Shown piece by piece: positions 1-6,705 of a DNA stretch of 11,163 nucleotides; position 1 is the first letter of the stretch; each line of letters begins with the position of its first letter. The translations under genes and the position numbers were made by a program. Source of the DNA: Maccoyibacter sp900556645 (lineage in GTDB: Bacteria; Bacillota; Clostridia; Lachnospirales; Lachnospiraceae). Location: NCBI GenBank assembly GCA_958349535.1, contig CATWDJ010000038.1:1-11163 (forward strand), in the 5' to 3' direction. Under the pieces are notes generated by a model. That model searched no databases, was not told where the DNA came from, and saw only the letters and a list, made by a program, of their open reading frames with translations.

Positions 1-97
1 TTTTCTCTTTGAATCTTTCAAGGTTATTTCACTGTTTAATTATCAAGGTTCTTTTCGCGAATTCTGTCAGTTTTTATTCTGCTGTTTTCGCGTCAGC
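1..97 (-). promoter_or_regulatory. Transcribed leader of an rRNA operon (16S lies beyond base 1)
   Basis: Read on the minus strand, this stretch follows a strong promoter and contains two copies of AACCTTGA (plus-strand TCAAGGTT at 18-25 and 43-50, 25 bp apart). One continues as CCTTGATAATTAAACAG, the other as CCTTGAAAGATTC. This kind of sequence is typical of leaders just before 16S rRNA in Firmicutes, where it acts as a boxA-like antitermination and processing region. A palindrome TTCGCGAA is centred near 57. No 16S sequence is inside the window, so the rRNA gene itself is inferred. Its direction would be leftward. Confidence 0.7.
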
Positions 98-103
98 TTG
101 ATT

Positions 104-169
104 ATAATATCATAGGCAACTTTCTATGTCAATACCTTTTTTGAACTTTTTTTATTTGTTCTTTTTTAT
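104..169 (-). promoter_or_regulatory. rRNA operon promoter with UP-like A-rich element
   Basis: On the minus strand a perfect -35 TTGACA (plus 127-132) is followed after 17 bp by -10 TATTAT (plus 104-109). TATAAT also occurs slightly further on (101-106), but at 20 bp spacing. Upstream of the -35, plus 137-169 is almost pure T, so A-tracts on the transcribed-direction strand, as in UP elements that bind the RNA polymerase alpha subunit at rRNA promoters. The combination with the following leader supports an rrn promoter. Confidence 0.75.
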
Positions 170-183
170 CATAATCAAGTCAG

Positions 184-273
184 CGGAGAAGGAGGGATTT
201 GAACCCTCGCGCCGCTATTAACGACCTACTCCCTTTCCAGGGGAGCCCCTTCGGCCAGCTTGGGTACTTCTCC
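184..273 (-). tRNA. tRNA-Ser (anticodon GGA)
   Basis: The minus strand folds as a class II tRNA of 90 nt. The acceptor arms GGAGAAG and CTTCTCC pair fully, followed by discriminator G, as expected for serine. The anticodon stem CTCCC/GGGAG encloses the loop CTGGAAA, giving anticodon GGA, which reads UCC and UCU. A long variable arm follows, and the T arm is GAGGG-TTCAAAT-CCCTC. CCA is not encoded: the bases after the discriminator are CTG. Such CCA-less precursors are normally trimmed by RNase Z, whose gene is in this window. A36-A37-A38 in the loop is the recognition context for MiaA (i6A37), not for t6A. Confidence 0.97.
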
Positions 274-332
274 GAATTCATACTACATATGAAATTATAT
301 ATATAAGATTCGAAACGGTTTCACGCTCCGAG

Positions 333-418
333 CGGAGAGGGTGGGATTCGAACCCACGCGCCCTTGCGGACAAACGGTTTTCAAGACCGCCTCGTTATGA
401 CCACTTCGATACCTCTCC
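333..418 (-). tRNA. tRNA-Ser (anticodon UGA)
   Basis: The minus strand folds as a class II tRNA of 86 nt. Acceptor arms GGAGAGG and CCTCTCC pair fully, with discriminator G. The anticodon loop CTTGAAA gives anticodon TGA, which reads UCA and other UCN codons. The variable arm is long, and the T arm is GTGGG-TTCGAAT-CCCAC. CCA is not encoded (CTC follows the discriminator). It lies 59 bp upstream of the second tRNA-Ser in the direction of transcription, and both probably come from one precursor made from the promoter at 447-475. Confidence 0.97.
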
Positions 419-446
419 ATGTACGTCTTGAACGGACGCAAATATG

Positions 447-475
447 ATTCTACCATCATTGGATTATGGTGTCAA
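447..475 (-). promoter_or_regulatory. Sigma-A promoter of the tRNA-Ser pair
   Basis: Minus strand TTGACA (plus 470-475), a 17 bp spacer and TAGAAT (plus 447-452): a consensus -35 and a one-mismatch -10 at ideal spacing. It lies just past the ispD stop codon and about 30 bp before the mature 5' end of tRNA-Ser(UGA). That distance suits a short tRNA precursor leader. No terminator separates it from ispD, so read-through from the long operon may also supply these tRNAs. Confidence 0.85.
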
Positions 476-493
476 TAAGATTTTTAAATTTTT

Positions 494-1204
494 TTATTGT
501 CTCTGCTTACAGAATATTTCTGCCACCAACAAATCCTCCGGTGTTGTGATTTTTATATTCTCATAGCTTCCTTCTATCAATTTTACCTGATGTTGAGAAA
601 AAGTCTCCAACACCATGGCATCATCCGTAACGGACATCTGCTTTCCCTGTTTCTCTTCCTCTATCATCTTGCTGTAAGCATCCAAAATCAAAGGATAGGA
701 AAAGCATTGCGGAGTCTGTACATTCCAGACTAAATTTCTGGGAGGTGTATTTACAGCAAATCCCTGCTCATTCACAATCTTTATGGTATCCTTCACCGGC
801 ATTCCCACCACACAGGCCTGATATTTCTCCACAGCCTCTATACAACGTTCCAATATAGCATTCTCCACAAACGGGCGGGCTCCGTCATGAATCAAGACAT
901 AATCCGCACCTTCCGCCGCCTGTAAGCCGCAAAAAACAGAGTGGTATCTCTCGGCACCTCCTGCCACCACTTTTTTCACTTTCTGAAATCCGTATTTTTC
1001 TATAATTTCTTTTTGGCAATAATCGATTTCTGATTCTCCGGTTACCAAAATAATATGATCCACTCTACTGTCTTCCAATGCTTTAAGCGAATAGTATAAG
1101 ACTGGTTTTCCATTTAATAGAAGATACTGCTTATGTACATCACCGCCCATACGGGTTCCTTTTCCTGCCGCCAGTACGATTGCCGTGTAGGTTTTTTTCT
1201 CCAT
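494..1204 (-). CDS. ispD: 2-C-methyl-D-erythritol 4-phosphate cytidylyltransferase
   Basis: IspD joins CTP and 2-C-methyl-D-erythritol 4-phosphate to give 4-diphosphocytidyl-methylerythritol, the third step of the non-mevalonate (MEP) isoprenoid pathway in the cytosol. The 236-residue protein has the usual family length. Visible motifs are the nucleotide-binding loop AAGKGTRM (12-19), AGGAERYHSV (81-90), HDGARPF (106-112), QTPQ (163-166) and TDDA (193-196), all intact. I chose the ATG at 1204 because it overlaps the tsaD stop as TAATG and has AGGAG just upstream. The frame stays open 15 codons further back, but that part lies inside tsaD and is not family-like. It is the last protein gene of the long minus-strand operon, and translation is probably coupled to tsaD. 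Confidence 0.96.
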   Translation of the reverse strand: MEKKTYTAIVLAAGKGTRMGGDVHKQYLLLNGKPVLYYSLKALEDSRVDHIILVTGESEIDYCQKEIIEKYGFQKVKKVVAGGAERYHSVFCGLQAAEGADYVLIHDGARPFVENAILERCIEAVEKYQACVVGMPVKDTIKIVNEQGFAVNTPPRNLVWNVQTPQCFSYPLILDAYSKMIEEEKQGKQMSVTDDAMVLETFSQHQVKLIEGSYENIKITTPEDLLVAEIFCKQRQ

Positions 1205-2235
1205 TACCGCTCTCCTAATTTCAAATTCGGAACCGCATTCAAATCCCAACCGTCCCGTTTTCCTTCCAAATATTCATAGTATGCCGCCGCTCCAATCATA
1301 GCCGCATTGTCCGTGCAATAAATCGGTGATGGGTGATAAAATTCCACGCCATTTTCACGACATGCCTCTTCCATGGCATTCCGCAGGGTTGTATTAGAGG
1401 CAACTCCGCCGGCAATAGCAAACTTTTTGATTCCGAATTCCTGCACTGCTCCCATGGCATGCTCCACCAGCACATCTATGACAGCCTTTTGGAAGGATGC
1501 CGCAATATCGGCTTCGTTGATTTCCTGACCCTTCATTTTACAACCGTTGATATAATTTAAGACCGCAGATTTTAAACCACTGAAGCTAAAGTCATACTGT
1601 CCGTCTGCAATCTTCGCTTTCGGGAAAGGGATGGCATCCGGATTTCCTTCCAGTGCTTTTTTCTCTATCTTCGGTCCTCCCGGATACCCCAGACCAATGG
1701 CACGTGCCACTTTATCAAAAGCTTCTCCCGCCGCATCATCTCTGGTTCTGCCGATAATCTCATATTTTCCGTAATCCTCCACTTTTACCAAGTGGGTATG
1801 TCCGCCGGAAGCCACCAGACAGATGAACGGCGGCTCCAATTCTTTATTTTCAATGTAATTGGCACTGATATGCCCCTCAATATGATGGATTCCCACCAAT
1901 GGCTTTTGGGAAGCATATGCAATAGCTTTTGCCTCAGCCACTCCCACCAAAAGTGCACCTACCAGTCCCGGACCGTAGGTGACAGCGATTGCATCCATAT
2001 CCTCCAGCTTCATATCCGCTTCTTCCAAAGCCTGTTGAATGACCTGATTAATTTTTTCGATATGTTTTCTGGAGGCAATCTCCGGCACAACTCCTCCGTA
2101 CAGGGTATGAAGGGCTATCTGAGAAGAGATGACGTTGGAACGCACATCCCTTCCGTTTACTACCACGGCTGCCGCTGTCTCATCACAGGAGCTTTCAATT
2201 GCCAGTATTTTTATTTCATGTTCTTCATTAATCAT
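1204..2235 (-). CDS. tsaD: tRNA N6-adenosine threonylcarbamoyltransferase TsaD
   Basis: TsaD transfers the threonylcarbamoyl group from threonylcarbamoyl-AMP to A37 of tRNAs that read ANN codons, making t6A. It works with TsaB and TsaE, both encoded upstream in the same operon. The 343-residue length is normal for the bacterial family. The ASKHA-fold motifs are present: LAIESSCDET (11-20), the metal-binding HxxxH pair H118/H122 within HHIEGH, ASGGHTHLV (142-150) and a C-terminal DNAAMIG with D309 as a further metal ligand. The ATG at 2235 overlaps the end of the preceding gene by 8 bp and has AAGGAG 8-10 nt upstream, inside that gene. The acyl-AMP maker TsaC/Sua5 is not in this window. Confidence 0.97.
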   Translation of the reverse strand: MINEEHEIKILAIESSCDETAAAVVVNGRDVRSNVISSQIALHTLYGGVVPEIASRKHIEKINQVIQQALEEADMKLEDMDAIAVTYGPGLVGALLVGVAEAKAIAYASQKPLVGIHHIEGHISANYIENKELEPPFICLVASGGHTHLVKVEDYGKYEIIGRTRDDAAGEAFDKVARAIGLGYPGGPKIEKKALEGNPDAIPFPKAKIADGQYDFSFSGLKSAVLNYINGCKMKGQEINEADIAASFQKAVIDVLVEHAMGAVQEFGIKKFAIAGGVASNTTLRNAMEEACRENGVEFYHPSPIYCTDNAAMIGAAAYYEYLEGKRDGWDLNAVPNLKLGER

Positions 2236-2806
2236 CGGAAGACTCTCCTTCCACCATCTTAAATCCTAATATCTTCCAGTTTCCATCCTCGTCTTTTCGC
2301 AATACATATTTCTGACTGGTATTACTATAGGTATTTCCTTCCCGTACAAAATATCTGGACACCACATAAGCACACTCTCTGCCGTCCACTTTTTTATATT
2401 CTACTTCTTTGCTGTCACAGACGGTGGTATCCACCAGTTTCCGCTCATTATCCTTATAATCCTTGATATCCGCTTCCAGCATAAGCATATACTGGTCTTT
2501 GGGATTCTTCTTCAGCAATTCCTCATCCATCAAAAGGCGTGCCTGATCTGCCATTTCTTCCAACTCTTCCTGCTCATATTCCTCATTGTAATAGCATTTC
2601 AGAATCTTGTCGTAGAATTTGATAACTTCCCGGGGCGTCGGCGGATAATCTTTTTCCAAATCCTTTGCCAATACCTCACCCACCTTCGTAAGCTCTGTGG
2701 AATTTTCTATATCTTTTTTATCACGATAGGTGAGATAATAATAGTATCCCACAATGATTCCAATACAGACAATGGACAGCACAATCACTTTGATGTATTT
2801 TTTCAT
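2228..2806 (-). CDS. Membrane-anchored conserved protein (DUF6715-like)
   Basis: The 192-residue protein starts with a lysine-containing N terminus and one hydrophobic segment (about 5-27, ending in a Tyr-rich GYYYYL), followed by a highly charged region rich in Glu, Lys and Asp. This suggests a single N-terminal anchor with the rest outside the membrane. The segment has no lipobox cysteine, so a lipoprotein is unlikely. The C-terminal half (about 120-185) looks like a beta-rich domain: a Tyr/Val-rich stretch, NTYSNTSQKYVLRK, then GNWKILGFK. That pattern resembles NTF2-like or DUF4829-type extracytoplasmic domains. From memory it fits the Lachnospiraceae family DUF6715, which has no assigned function. 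Its ATG overlaps the rnz stop as ATGA, so it is cotranslated with rnz. It sits between two tRNA-maturation genes, but nothing in it suggests an RNA role. Confidence 0.8.
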   Translation of the reverse strand: MKKYIKVIVLSIVCIGIIVGYYYYLTYRDKKDIENSTELTKVGEVLAKDLEKDYPPTPREVIKFYDKILKCYYNEEYEQEELEEMADQARLLMDEELLKKNPKDQYMLMLEADIKDYKDNERKLVDTTVCDSKEVEYKKVDGRECAYVVSRYFVREGNTYSNTSQKYVLRKDEDGNWKILGFKMVEGESSDD

Positions 2807-3720
2807 TTGTCTTCCTCCTCAAAATCCAGCTCCACACTTCTTCCATCTTTTCCCAGAGAAGCATTGGTGAAAATACTCCGAACCTCATCCATATACCGCT
2901 CTGCTTTTACCAAAGACGGGCTGAAATGGGTCAGCCATAGTTCCTGAACCTTGGCACGTTTTGCCAGTTTTGCCGCTTCATAAAAGGTCATATGCTTATA
3001 CTGTCTTGCTTTTTCCACTTTTTCCGGTTCTGCGTACATTCCCTCACAGATAAATAAATCTGATTTCTCTGCGGCAACGGCAATGGCATCCACCGGTCTT
3101 GTATCGGTACAGTAAGTTACCTTGATTCCTTTTCTAGGGGGGCCTAATACCATTTCCGGGGTGTAGACTTTTCCATCCTGTTGGATGATTTCTCCCTTTT
3201 GGAGCCTGCTCCAAAGCTTTTGCGGAATCTCCTGTTCCATTGCCCGCTCCACACTAAACCTTCCGGCACGGTCAATGGAAAGACTGTATCCATAACAAAG
3301 AATATTGTGATTTACTCGAAAGGCATGAATACGGTAACCTCCGATTTCAATTTCCTGTTCCGGCTCTGTCAATTCTATAAATTCTATGGGAAAAGGCAGT
3401 TCCGGTGCAATGATTCTCAAAGCATTTACCACCCGTTCCAACCCTTTTGGTCCTATCATGGTCAAGGGTTCGGTCCTCTCTGCATTTCCCATGGTTAAAA
3501 GCAATCCCGGCAGTCCACTGATGTGGTCTGCATGATAGTGGGTAAAACAAATGACATCAATAGGCTTAAAGCTCCAGCCCTTTTCCTTGATTGCCACCTG
3601 GGTTCCCTCTCCACAGTCAATCAGCAGATTACTTCCGTTATAACGTGTCATCAATGACGTAAGGCGTCTGTAAGGAAGGGGCATCATTCCGCCGGTTCCC
3701 AGTAAACAAACATCTAACAT
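2803..3720 (-). CDS. rnz: Ribonuclease Z (tRNA 3' endonuclease)
   Basis: RNase Z is the metallo-beta-lactamase-fold endonuclease that cuts tRNA precursors just after the discriminator base, mainly those lacking an encoded CCA. The 305-residue protein has the short bacterial form's usual length. It shows the metal-binding HxHxDH motif THYHADH (60-66), the N-terminal LLGTGGMMP (6-14), the GPPRKGIKVTYCTDTRP block typical of the family, and the C-terminal HFSPS (265-269) that supplies another ligand. I chose the ATG at 3720 because the protein begins MLDVCLLGTG as family members do, and AAGGAG lies 6 nt upstream. The frame extends 50 codons further, but only through the neighbouring zinc-ribbon gene. 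Both tRNA genes in the window lack CCA and are the expected kind of substrate. Confidence 0.96.
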   Translation of the reverse strand: MLDVCLLGTGGMMPLPYRRLTSLMTRYNGSNLLIDCGEGTQVAIKEKGWSFKPIDVICFTHYHADHISGLPGLLLTMGNAERTEPLTMIGPKGLERVVNALRIIAPELPFPIEFIELTEPEQEIEIGGYRIHAFRVNHNILCYGYSLSIDRAGRFSVERAMEQEIPQKLWSRLQKGEIIQQDGKVYTPEMVLGPPRKGIKVTYCTDTRPVDAIAVAAEKSDLFICEGMYAEPEKVEKARQYKHMTFYEAAKLAKRAKVQELWLTHFSPSLVKAERYMDEVRSIFTNASLGKDGRSVELDFEEEDK

Positions 3721-3733
3721 ATATTCTCCTTTT

Positions 3734-3946
3734 CTAGAGGAGTTCTGTGATTTCCTCCTCCGCAAACGGCACCTTGAAATTTTCCATAATACGTTCAAAA
3801 CAGTCTTCACAGATATTTCCGGTCTGCAAAACACCGTCTTTTTTGGAAAAATATCCCCACCGCTGTTCAATTCTCACATATTCTTCCTGCAATTCTATTT
3901 TCTTTCCGCAGCAATTACAGATTTGTCCCTTTCTTTCGTTCTGCAT
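3734..3946 (-). CDS. Small zinc-ribbon protein of unknown function
   Basis: The 70-residue protein has two cysteine pairs, C10/C13 in ICNCCGKKI and C46/C49 in ICEDCFERI, 32 residues apart. They probably bind one zinc ion in a treble-clef or ribbon-like fold. Between them is an aromatic stretch EQRWGYFSKKDGV. Related small Firmicutes proteins carrying a W-GYFS-KDG block between cysteine pairs are known only as hypothetical. I chose the ATG at 3946 because AGGAGG (plus 3954-3959) sits 7 nt upstream. The in-frame ATG 10 codons earlier would place that site inside the gene. It lies 45 bp after rimI and 13 bp before rnz, so it is part of the operon. Its role is not known; a regulatory or RNA-binding adaptor is only a guess. 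Confidence 0.82.
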   Translation of the reverse strand: MQNERKGQICNCCGKKIELQEEYVRIEQRWGYFSKKDGVLQTGNICEDCFERIMENFKVPFAEEEITELL

Positions 3947-3991
3947 ATCCGTACCTCCTAAGATTTCTGTCTTCATTATAGAATCTTATCC

Positions 3992-4447
3992 TTATTCCTG
4001 AATAGTGGAAATGTCTGGCGGATATACCATAACATAGGCATCTTCTCTTGGCTTTTCATAAAAGCCCTTTCGCACACCGCAAACGGAAAATCCTTGTTTT
4101 TTGTACAGGGCGATTGCCGCCGCATTACTTTTACGGACTTCTAAAAACCATGATACAATTCCTCTTTCTGCACTTATTCTGAGAGCTTCCCTCAAAAGAC
4201 TTTCTCCCAAATGCTTTCTTCTTCCCGTTTCCTTTACTGCCACATTGGTAATCTCTCCCTCATCTGCTGCCAGATACATTCCGATGTAGCCTTTGATTCC
4301 TTCCTCTTCTGCCACCAGAAACAGGGTATTGTCTGCACAGATAGCATCCAAAAATCCATTTTCGCTCCATGGCATGGAAAAAATGTCTCGTTCTATGGCT
4401 GTCACTTCCGCCACATCCTTTTTTTCCATCAGACGAATACAGCTCAT
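3992..4447 (-). CDS. rimI: Ribosomal protein S18-alanine N-acetyltransferase RimI
   Basis: RimI is a GNAT acetyltransferase that uses acetyl-CoA to acetylate the N-terminal alanine of ribosomal protein S18, and in some bacteria other N termini. The 151-residue protein shows the GNAT layout: strand pair ending EITNVAV (65-71), the pyrophosphate-binding loop at R76-G81, LEVRKSNAAAIALYKKQGF (102-120) and a C-terminal strand DAYVMVY. The loop reads RRKHLG, with His where the usual R-x-x-G-x-G/A motif has its first Gly. Some RimI-like proteins may tolerate this, but it should be noted. Its ATG overlaps the tsaB stop as ATGA. The tsaB-rimI-tsaD association is common in Firmicutes and strongly supports the name. 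Confidence 0.92.
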   Translation of the reverse strand: MSCIRLMEKKDVAEVTAIERDIFSMPWSENGFLDAICADNTLFLVAEEEGIKGYIGMYLAADEGEITNVAVKETGRRKHLGESLLREALRISAERGIVSWFLEVRKSNAAAIALYKKQGFSVCGVRKGFYEKPREDAYVMVYPPDISTIQE

Positions 4448-5151
4448 TTTTTTCCTTCTTTCTCCAAACGCTCCCTCTCAGCCTGAGACAGCCGCAGATA
4501 TTCCGGTTTGTGTTCCTCCGCCTTCTGTATCATGCCCTTTTTATAATACTCCATGGCAAGGGTTCCCACAGCACCTGCCCGCTGTTTATTCAAATGTGCC
4601 GGAGCAAAGGAATACTCCACCTTACAGTTTTCCCGTATCTTATCCCGAAATACCGGAACACCGTCTCCCAGAAAAACCACGGAACGGTTCTGTTCATTGA
4701 TTTTCTCCAGAATCTCTTCAATGCCCACTGCACATTGCTCCAACAGGACATGAAGCCCCTCCCCGTCAAATTCATACAATCCCGTATAGGTCTGGTTTCT
4801 TCTGGCATCCATCAGCGGGCACACCAGATTTTTGTTTCCATACAGGTTATATGCCAGACCGTCCACCGTGGGAATCTGTATGATTGGCTTGTCCAAAGCC
4901 AGTGCCAACCCTTTTGCGGTGGCGGAGCCGATACGAAGTCCGGTAAAAGAGCCCGGCCCTCCTGCCACGGCAATGGCATCTATGGTCTGTAAATCCAATT
5001 CTATCATTTTTACCACTTCATCCAACATAGGCAATAATGTCTGCGAATGTGTCTTTTTATAATTCATGGTGAACTCGCCCAACAGATTCTCGTCCTCCAC
5101 CACAGCAACACTGGCCACCAGTCCCGAGCTGTCCAATGCCAAAATTCTCAT
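4444..5151 (-). CDS. tsaB: t6A synthesis protein TsaB
   Basis: TsaB is the ASKHA-fold partner that dimerises with TsaD and is needed for t6A37 synthesis; it is thought to be a non-catalytic scaffold. The 235-residue protein begins MRILALDSSG and carries the family signature GGPGSFTGLRIG (64-75), then PTVDGLAYN and MDARRNQTYTGLYEF. The ATG at 5151 is supported by AGGAGG (plus 5159-5164) 7 nt upstream and by alignment with the family's typical start. The frame remains open 41 codons upstream, but that region is tsaE in another frame. It lies 11 bp after tsaE, whose stop codon overlaps this ribosome binding site. Confidence 0.96.
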   Translation of the reverse strand: MRILALDSSGLVASVAVVEDENLLGEFTMNYKKTHSQTLLPMLDEVVKMIELDLQTIDAIAVAGGPGSFTGLRIGSATAKGLALALDKPIIQIPTVDGLAYNLYGNKNLVCPLMDARRNQTYTGLYEFDGEGLHVLLEQCAVGIEEILEKINEQNRSVVFLGDGVPVFRDKIRENCKVEYSFAPAHLNKQRAGAVGTLAMEYYKKGMIQKAEEHKPEYLRLSQAERERLEKEGKK

Positions 5152-5162
5152 ATTCACGCCTC

Positions 5163-5588
5163 CTATTTGTCCTCTATGGTAATCCTGCGGTAATCGAAAC
5201 CTTTTTCCAAATCTTTTTCTATACAAATTTCCCGGTAATGCTCCGGCAGCAATTCTTCTATCAGATTTGCCCACTCAATCATGGTGAGCCCCTCTCCGTA
5301 AAAGTAATCCTCGTAGCCTATCTCTTCCATCTCTTCCACATCTCCAATCCGGTAGACATCGAAATGATAGAACGGCATACGCCCTTCCTCGTAAACCTGA
5401 ACAATGGTAAATGTGGGGCTGTTTATTGGTTCTGTAATCTCCAGACCCTTTGCAATTCCCTGCGTAAAGACAGTCTTTCCCACGCCCAAATCGCCGACTA
5501 AGGTATACACCTCACCCGGCTTTGCTTCTCTTCCCAGTTTTTTTCCCAACGCCTCGGTTTCCTCCGGCGAAAAAGTTTCAACTACCAT
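5163..5588 (-). CDS. tsaE: t6A synthesis ATPase TsaE
   Basis: TsaE is a small P-loop ATPase that binds the TsaB-TsaD dimer and drives the t6A reaction cycle. The 141-residue protein has Walker A GDLGVGKT (32-39), SPTFTIVQVY (57-66), HFDVYR (75-80) with the conserved Asp and Tyr, and IEWA (104-107). Length fits the family (about 135-160). Two starts are possible: GTG at 5594 and ATG at 5588. I prefer the ATG because AGGTG lies just before it, while the GTG is itself part of that site and has no Shine-Dalgarno upstream. The spacing is short, so a modest translation rate is possible. The preceding ycxB-like gene ends at 5595. Confidence 0.94.
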   Translation of the reverse strand: MVVETFSPEETEALGKKLGREAKPGEVYTLVGDLGVGKTVFTQGIAKGLEITEPINSPTFTIVQVYEEGRMPFYHFDVYRIGDVEEMEEIGYEDYFYGEGLTMIEWANLIEELLPEHYREICIEKDLEKGFDYRRITIEDK

Positions 5589-5594
5589 AAGCAC

Positions 5595-6092
5595 CTACTT
5601 TATTTTTAAACGATATTTTTCCAACTTCTCTCTCATCATAGCACAAATCGGTTCATAATGCTCCCCTAAATCTCTTCTGGGAAACACATAAGCATTTACT
5701 CTTGTGCTGTATACAAGAAGGTTGCTCTTTGTGGACACCACTTTATAAATCTTGTTCCATTCCAGAGTTGCCTGTTCTTCACCCTGCACAATGGTAATTC
5801 CCGTATCATCCACGATGAAATGCTGGGTGTTTCGCAACGCCTCTGATTTTTGCATCTGCATTTTGGCATGTATCCACAAATTCAACGGCATATAGAATAC
5901 AAACAATAATCCCAAGATAATGTAAATTACCGTATAGGCTGTATCTACCTCTCCCCAAGTTACTGCCGCCACCACAAACACGAATATTGCCATTACAATA
6001 GAAAGAACCCCATGCATTCCGTGATATGTGTGATACATATTAAATTTGTACATGTCCTGTGGTGTCAGATTGACATCAAATTCCTCTCTCAT
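5595..6092 (-). CDS. YcxB-like two-helix membrane protein
   Basis: The 165-residue protein has an N-terminal polar region, two hydrophobic helices (about 29-46 and 53-72) and a soluble C-terminal domain. That domain contains GITIVQGEEQATLEWNKIYKV, then LLVYSTRVNAYVFPRRD. The pattern (strands, a W-x-x-I-x-K turn, then aromatic strand ending in P-x-R) matches the YcxB-like C-terminal domain, which somewhat resembles a PH-like beta fold. No reaction is known. AGGAG lies 7 nt before the ATG and covers the ribU stop codon, so it is closely coupled to ribU. Its place between a riboflavin transporter and tsaE looks like an operon passenger and gives no clear functional hint. Confidence 0.85.
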   Translation of the reverse strand: MREEFDVNLTPQDMYKFNMYHTYHGMHGVLSIVMAIFVFVVAAVTWGEVDTAYTVIYIILGLLFVFYMPLNLWIHAKMQMQKSEALRNTQHFIVDDTGITIVQGEEQATLEWNKIYKVVSTKSNLLVYSTRVNAYVFPRRDLGEHYEPICAMMREKLEKYRLKIK

Positions 6093-6102
6093 ATTATCAC
6101 TC

Positions 6103-6705
6103 CTATTTTCCCTGTGTTCCTTTGATAATCGGCGAAATATGTTTATAAATCAAAAATGTAATAATTACATTAATCAGACCTTTCACAAAGGTAAACGGCA
6201 TATTGAAGATAACCAAACATTTTAACAGCGTATCTGCACTTGGCAGAATTGCCTGATACATGGAAATAATGGTATCCATCGGCATGAATGCCGTATAAAC
6301 CGGATATACAATAAAATAATTGGAAAAGACACTGACTACCGCCATAACTACCGCTCCAATCAAGGAGCCAATCAGTGCAGATTTTCTTCCCTTTTTCTTC
6401 TTATACATCAGTCCCGCAGGGATGACAAAGAGTGCTCCCAAAATAAAATTAGACAGCTCTCCCACGCCACCGGTGGTACTCATCAACAGATGTAACAGAT
6501 TTTTTATCAGACAGATAATAACTCCGCTTGCCGGTCCCATGGCAAAGGCTCCGATTAATGCCGGAAGCTCAGATAAATCCATTTTTATAAAAGATGGCAT
6601 AAACGGCACATTAAATTCTAAGAACATCAGCACAAATGCCACCGCTGACAGCATTGCCGTCATAGTCATGTATCTTACATTGATTGTTTTTTTCTTCGTT
6701 TCCAT
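6103..6705 (-). CDS. ribU: Riboflavin transporter RibU (ECF S component)
   Basis: RibU is the membrane substrate-binding subunit of an energy-coupling factor transporter; with the shared EcfA, EcfA' and EcfT subunits it imports riboflavin. The 200-residue protein has about six hydrophobic segments (approximately 13-29, 47-73, 85-101, 109-135, 160-172, 175-190). The family-typical block FLEFNVP--PSFIKMDLSELPALIGAFAMGP covers about 28-58 and is followed by GVIICLIKNLLH (61-72), as in Bacillus and Lactococcus RibU. The EcfA/T genes are not in the window. The ATG at 6705 has GAGGAG 10 nt upstream. It follows tex by 20 bp, leaving no room for an FMN riboswitch immediately upstream, which is where riboflavin transporter genes often have one. 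Confidence 0.9.
   Translation of the reverse strand: METKKKTINVRYMTMTAMLSAVAFVLMFLEFNVPFMPSFIKMDLSELPALIGAFAMGPASGVIICLIKNLLHLLMSTTGGVGELSNFILGALFVIPAGLMYKKKKGRKSALIGSLIGAVVMAVVSVFSNYFIVYPVYTAFMPMDTIISMYQAILPSADTLLKCLVIFNMPFTFVKGLINVIITFLIYKHISPIIKGTQGK

Noticed and set aside
137..169. Terminator-like GAAC...GTTC with T-runs on the plus strand
   Set aside because: The stem is only 4 bp and no plus-strand gene runs into it. The A-tracts on the other strand fit an rRNA promoter UP element better.
294..299. TATAAT on the minus strand between the two tRNA genes
   Set aside because: No acceptable -35 lies 16-18 bp upstream. The spacer is AT-rich, and the tRNA pair is explained by the promoter at 447-475.
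1792..2262. Plus-strand open frame of 156 codons opposite tsaD
   Set aside because: Fully antisense to tsaD, with no recognisable motif or Shine-Dalgarno site.
3721..3870. Fifty-codon N-terminal extension of rnz
   Set aside because: It overlaps the zinc-ribbon gene, is not family-like, and a good ribosome binding site lies before the internal ATG at 3720.
4369..4992. Plus-strand open frame of 207 codons opposite rimI and tsaB
   Set aside because: It lies antisense to two well-supported genes, has no ribosome binding site, and its Phe/Ser/Pro/His-rich protein is typical of a shadow frame.
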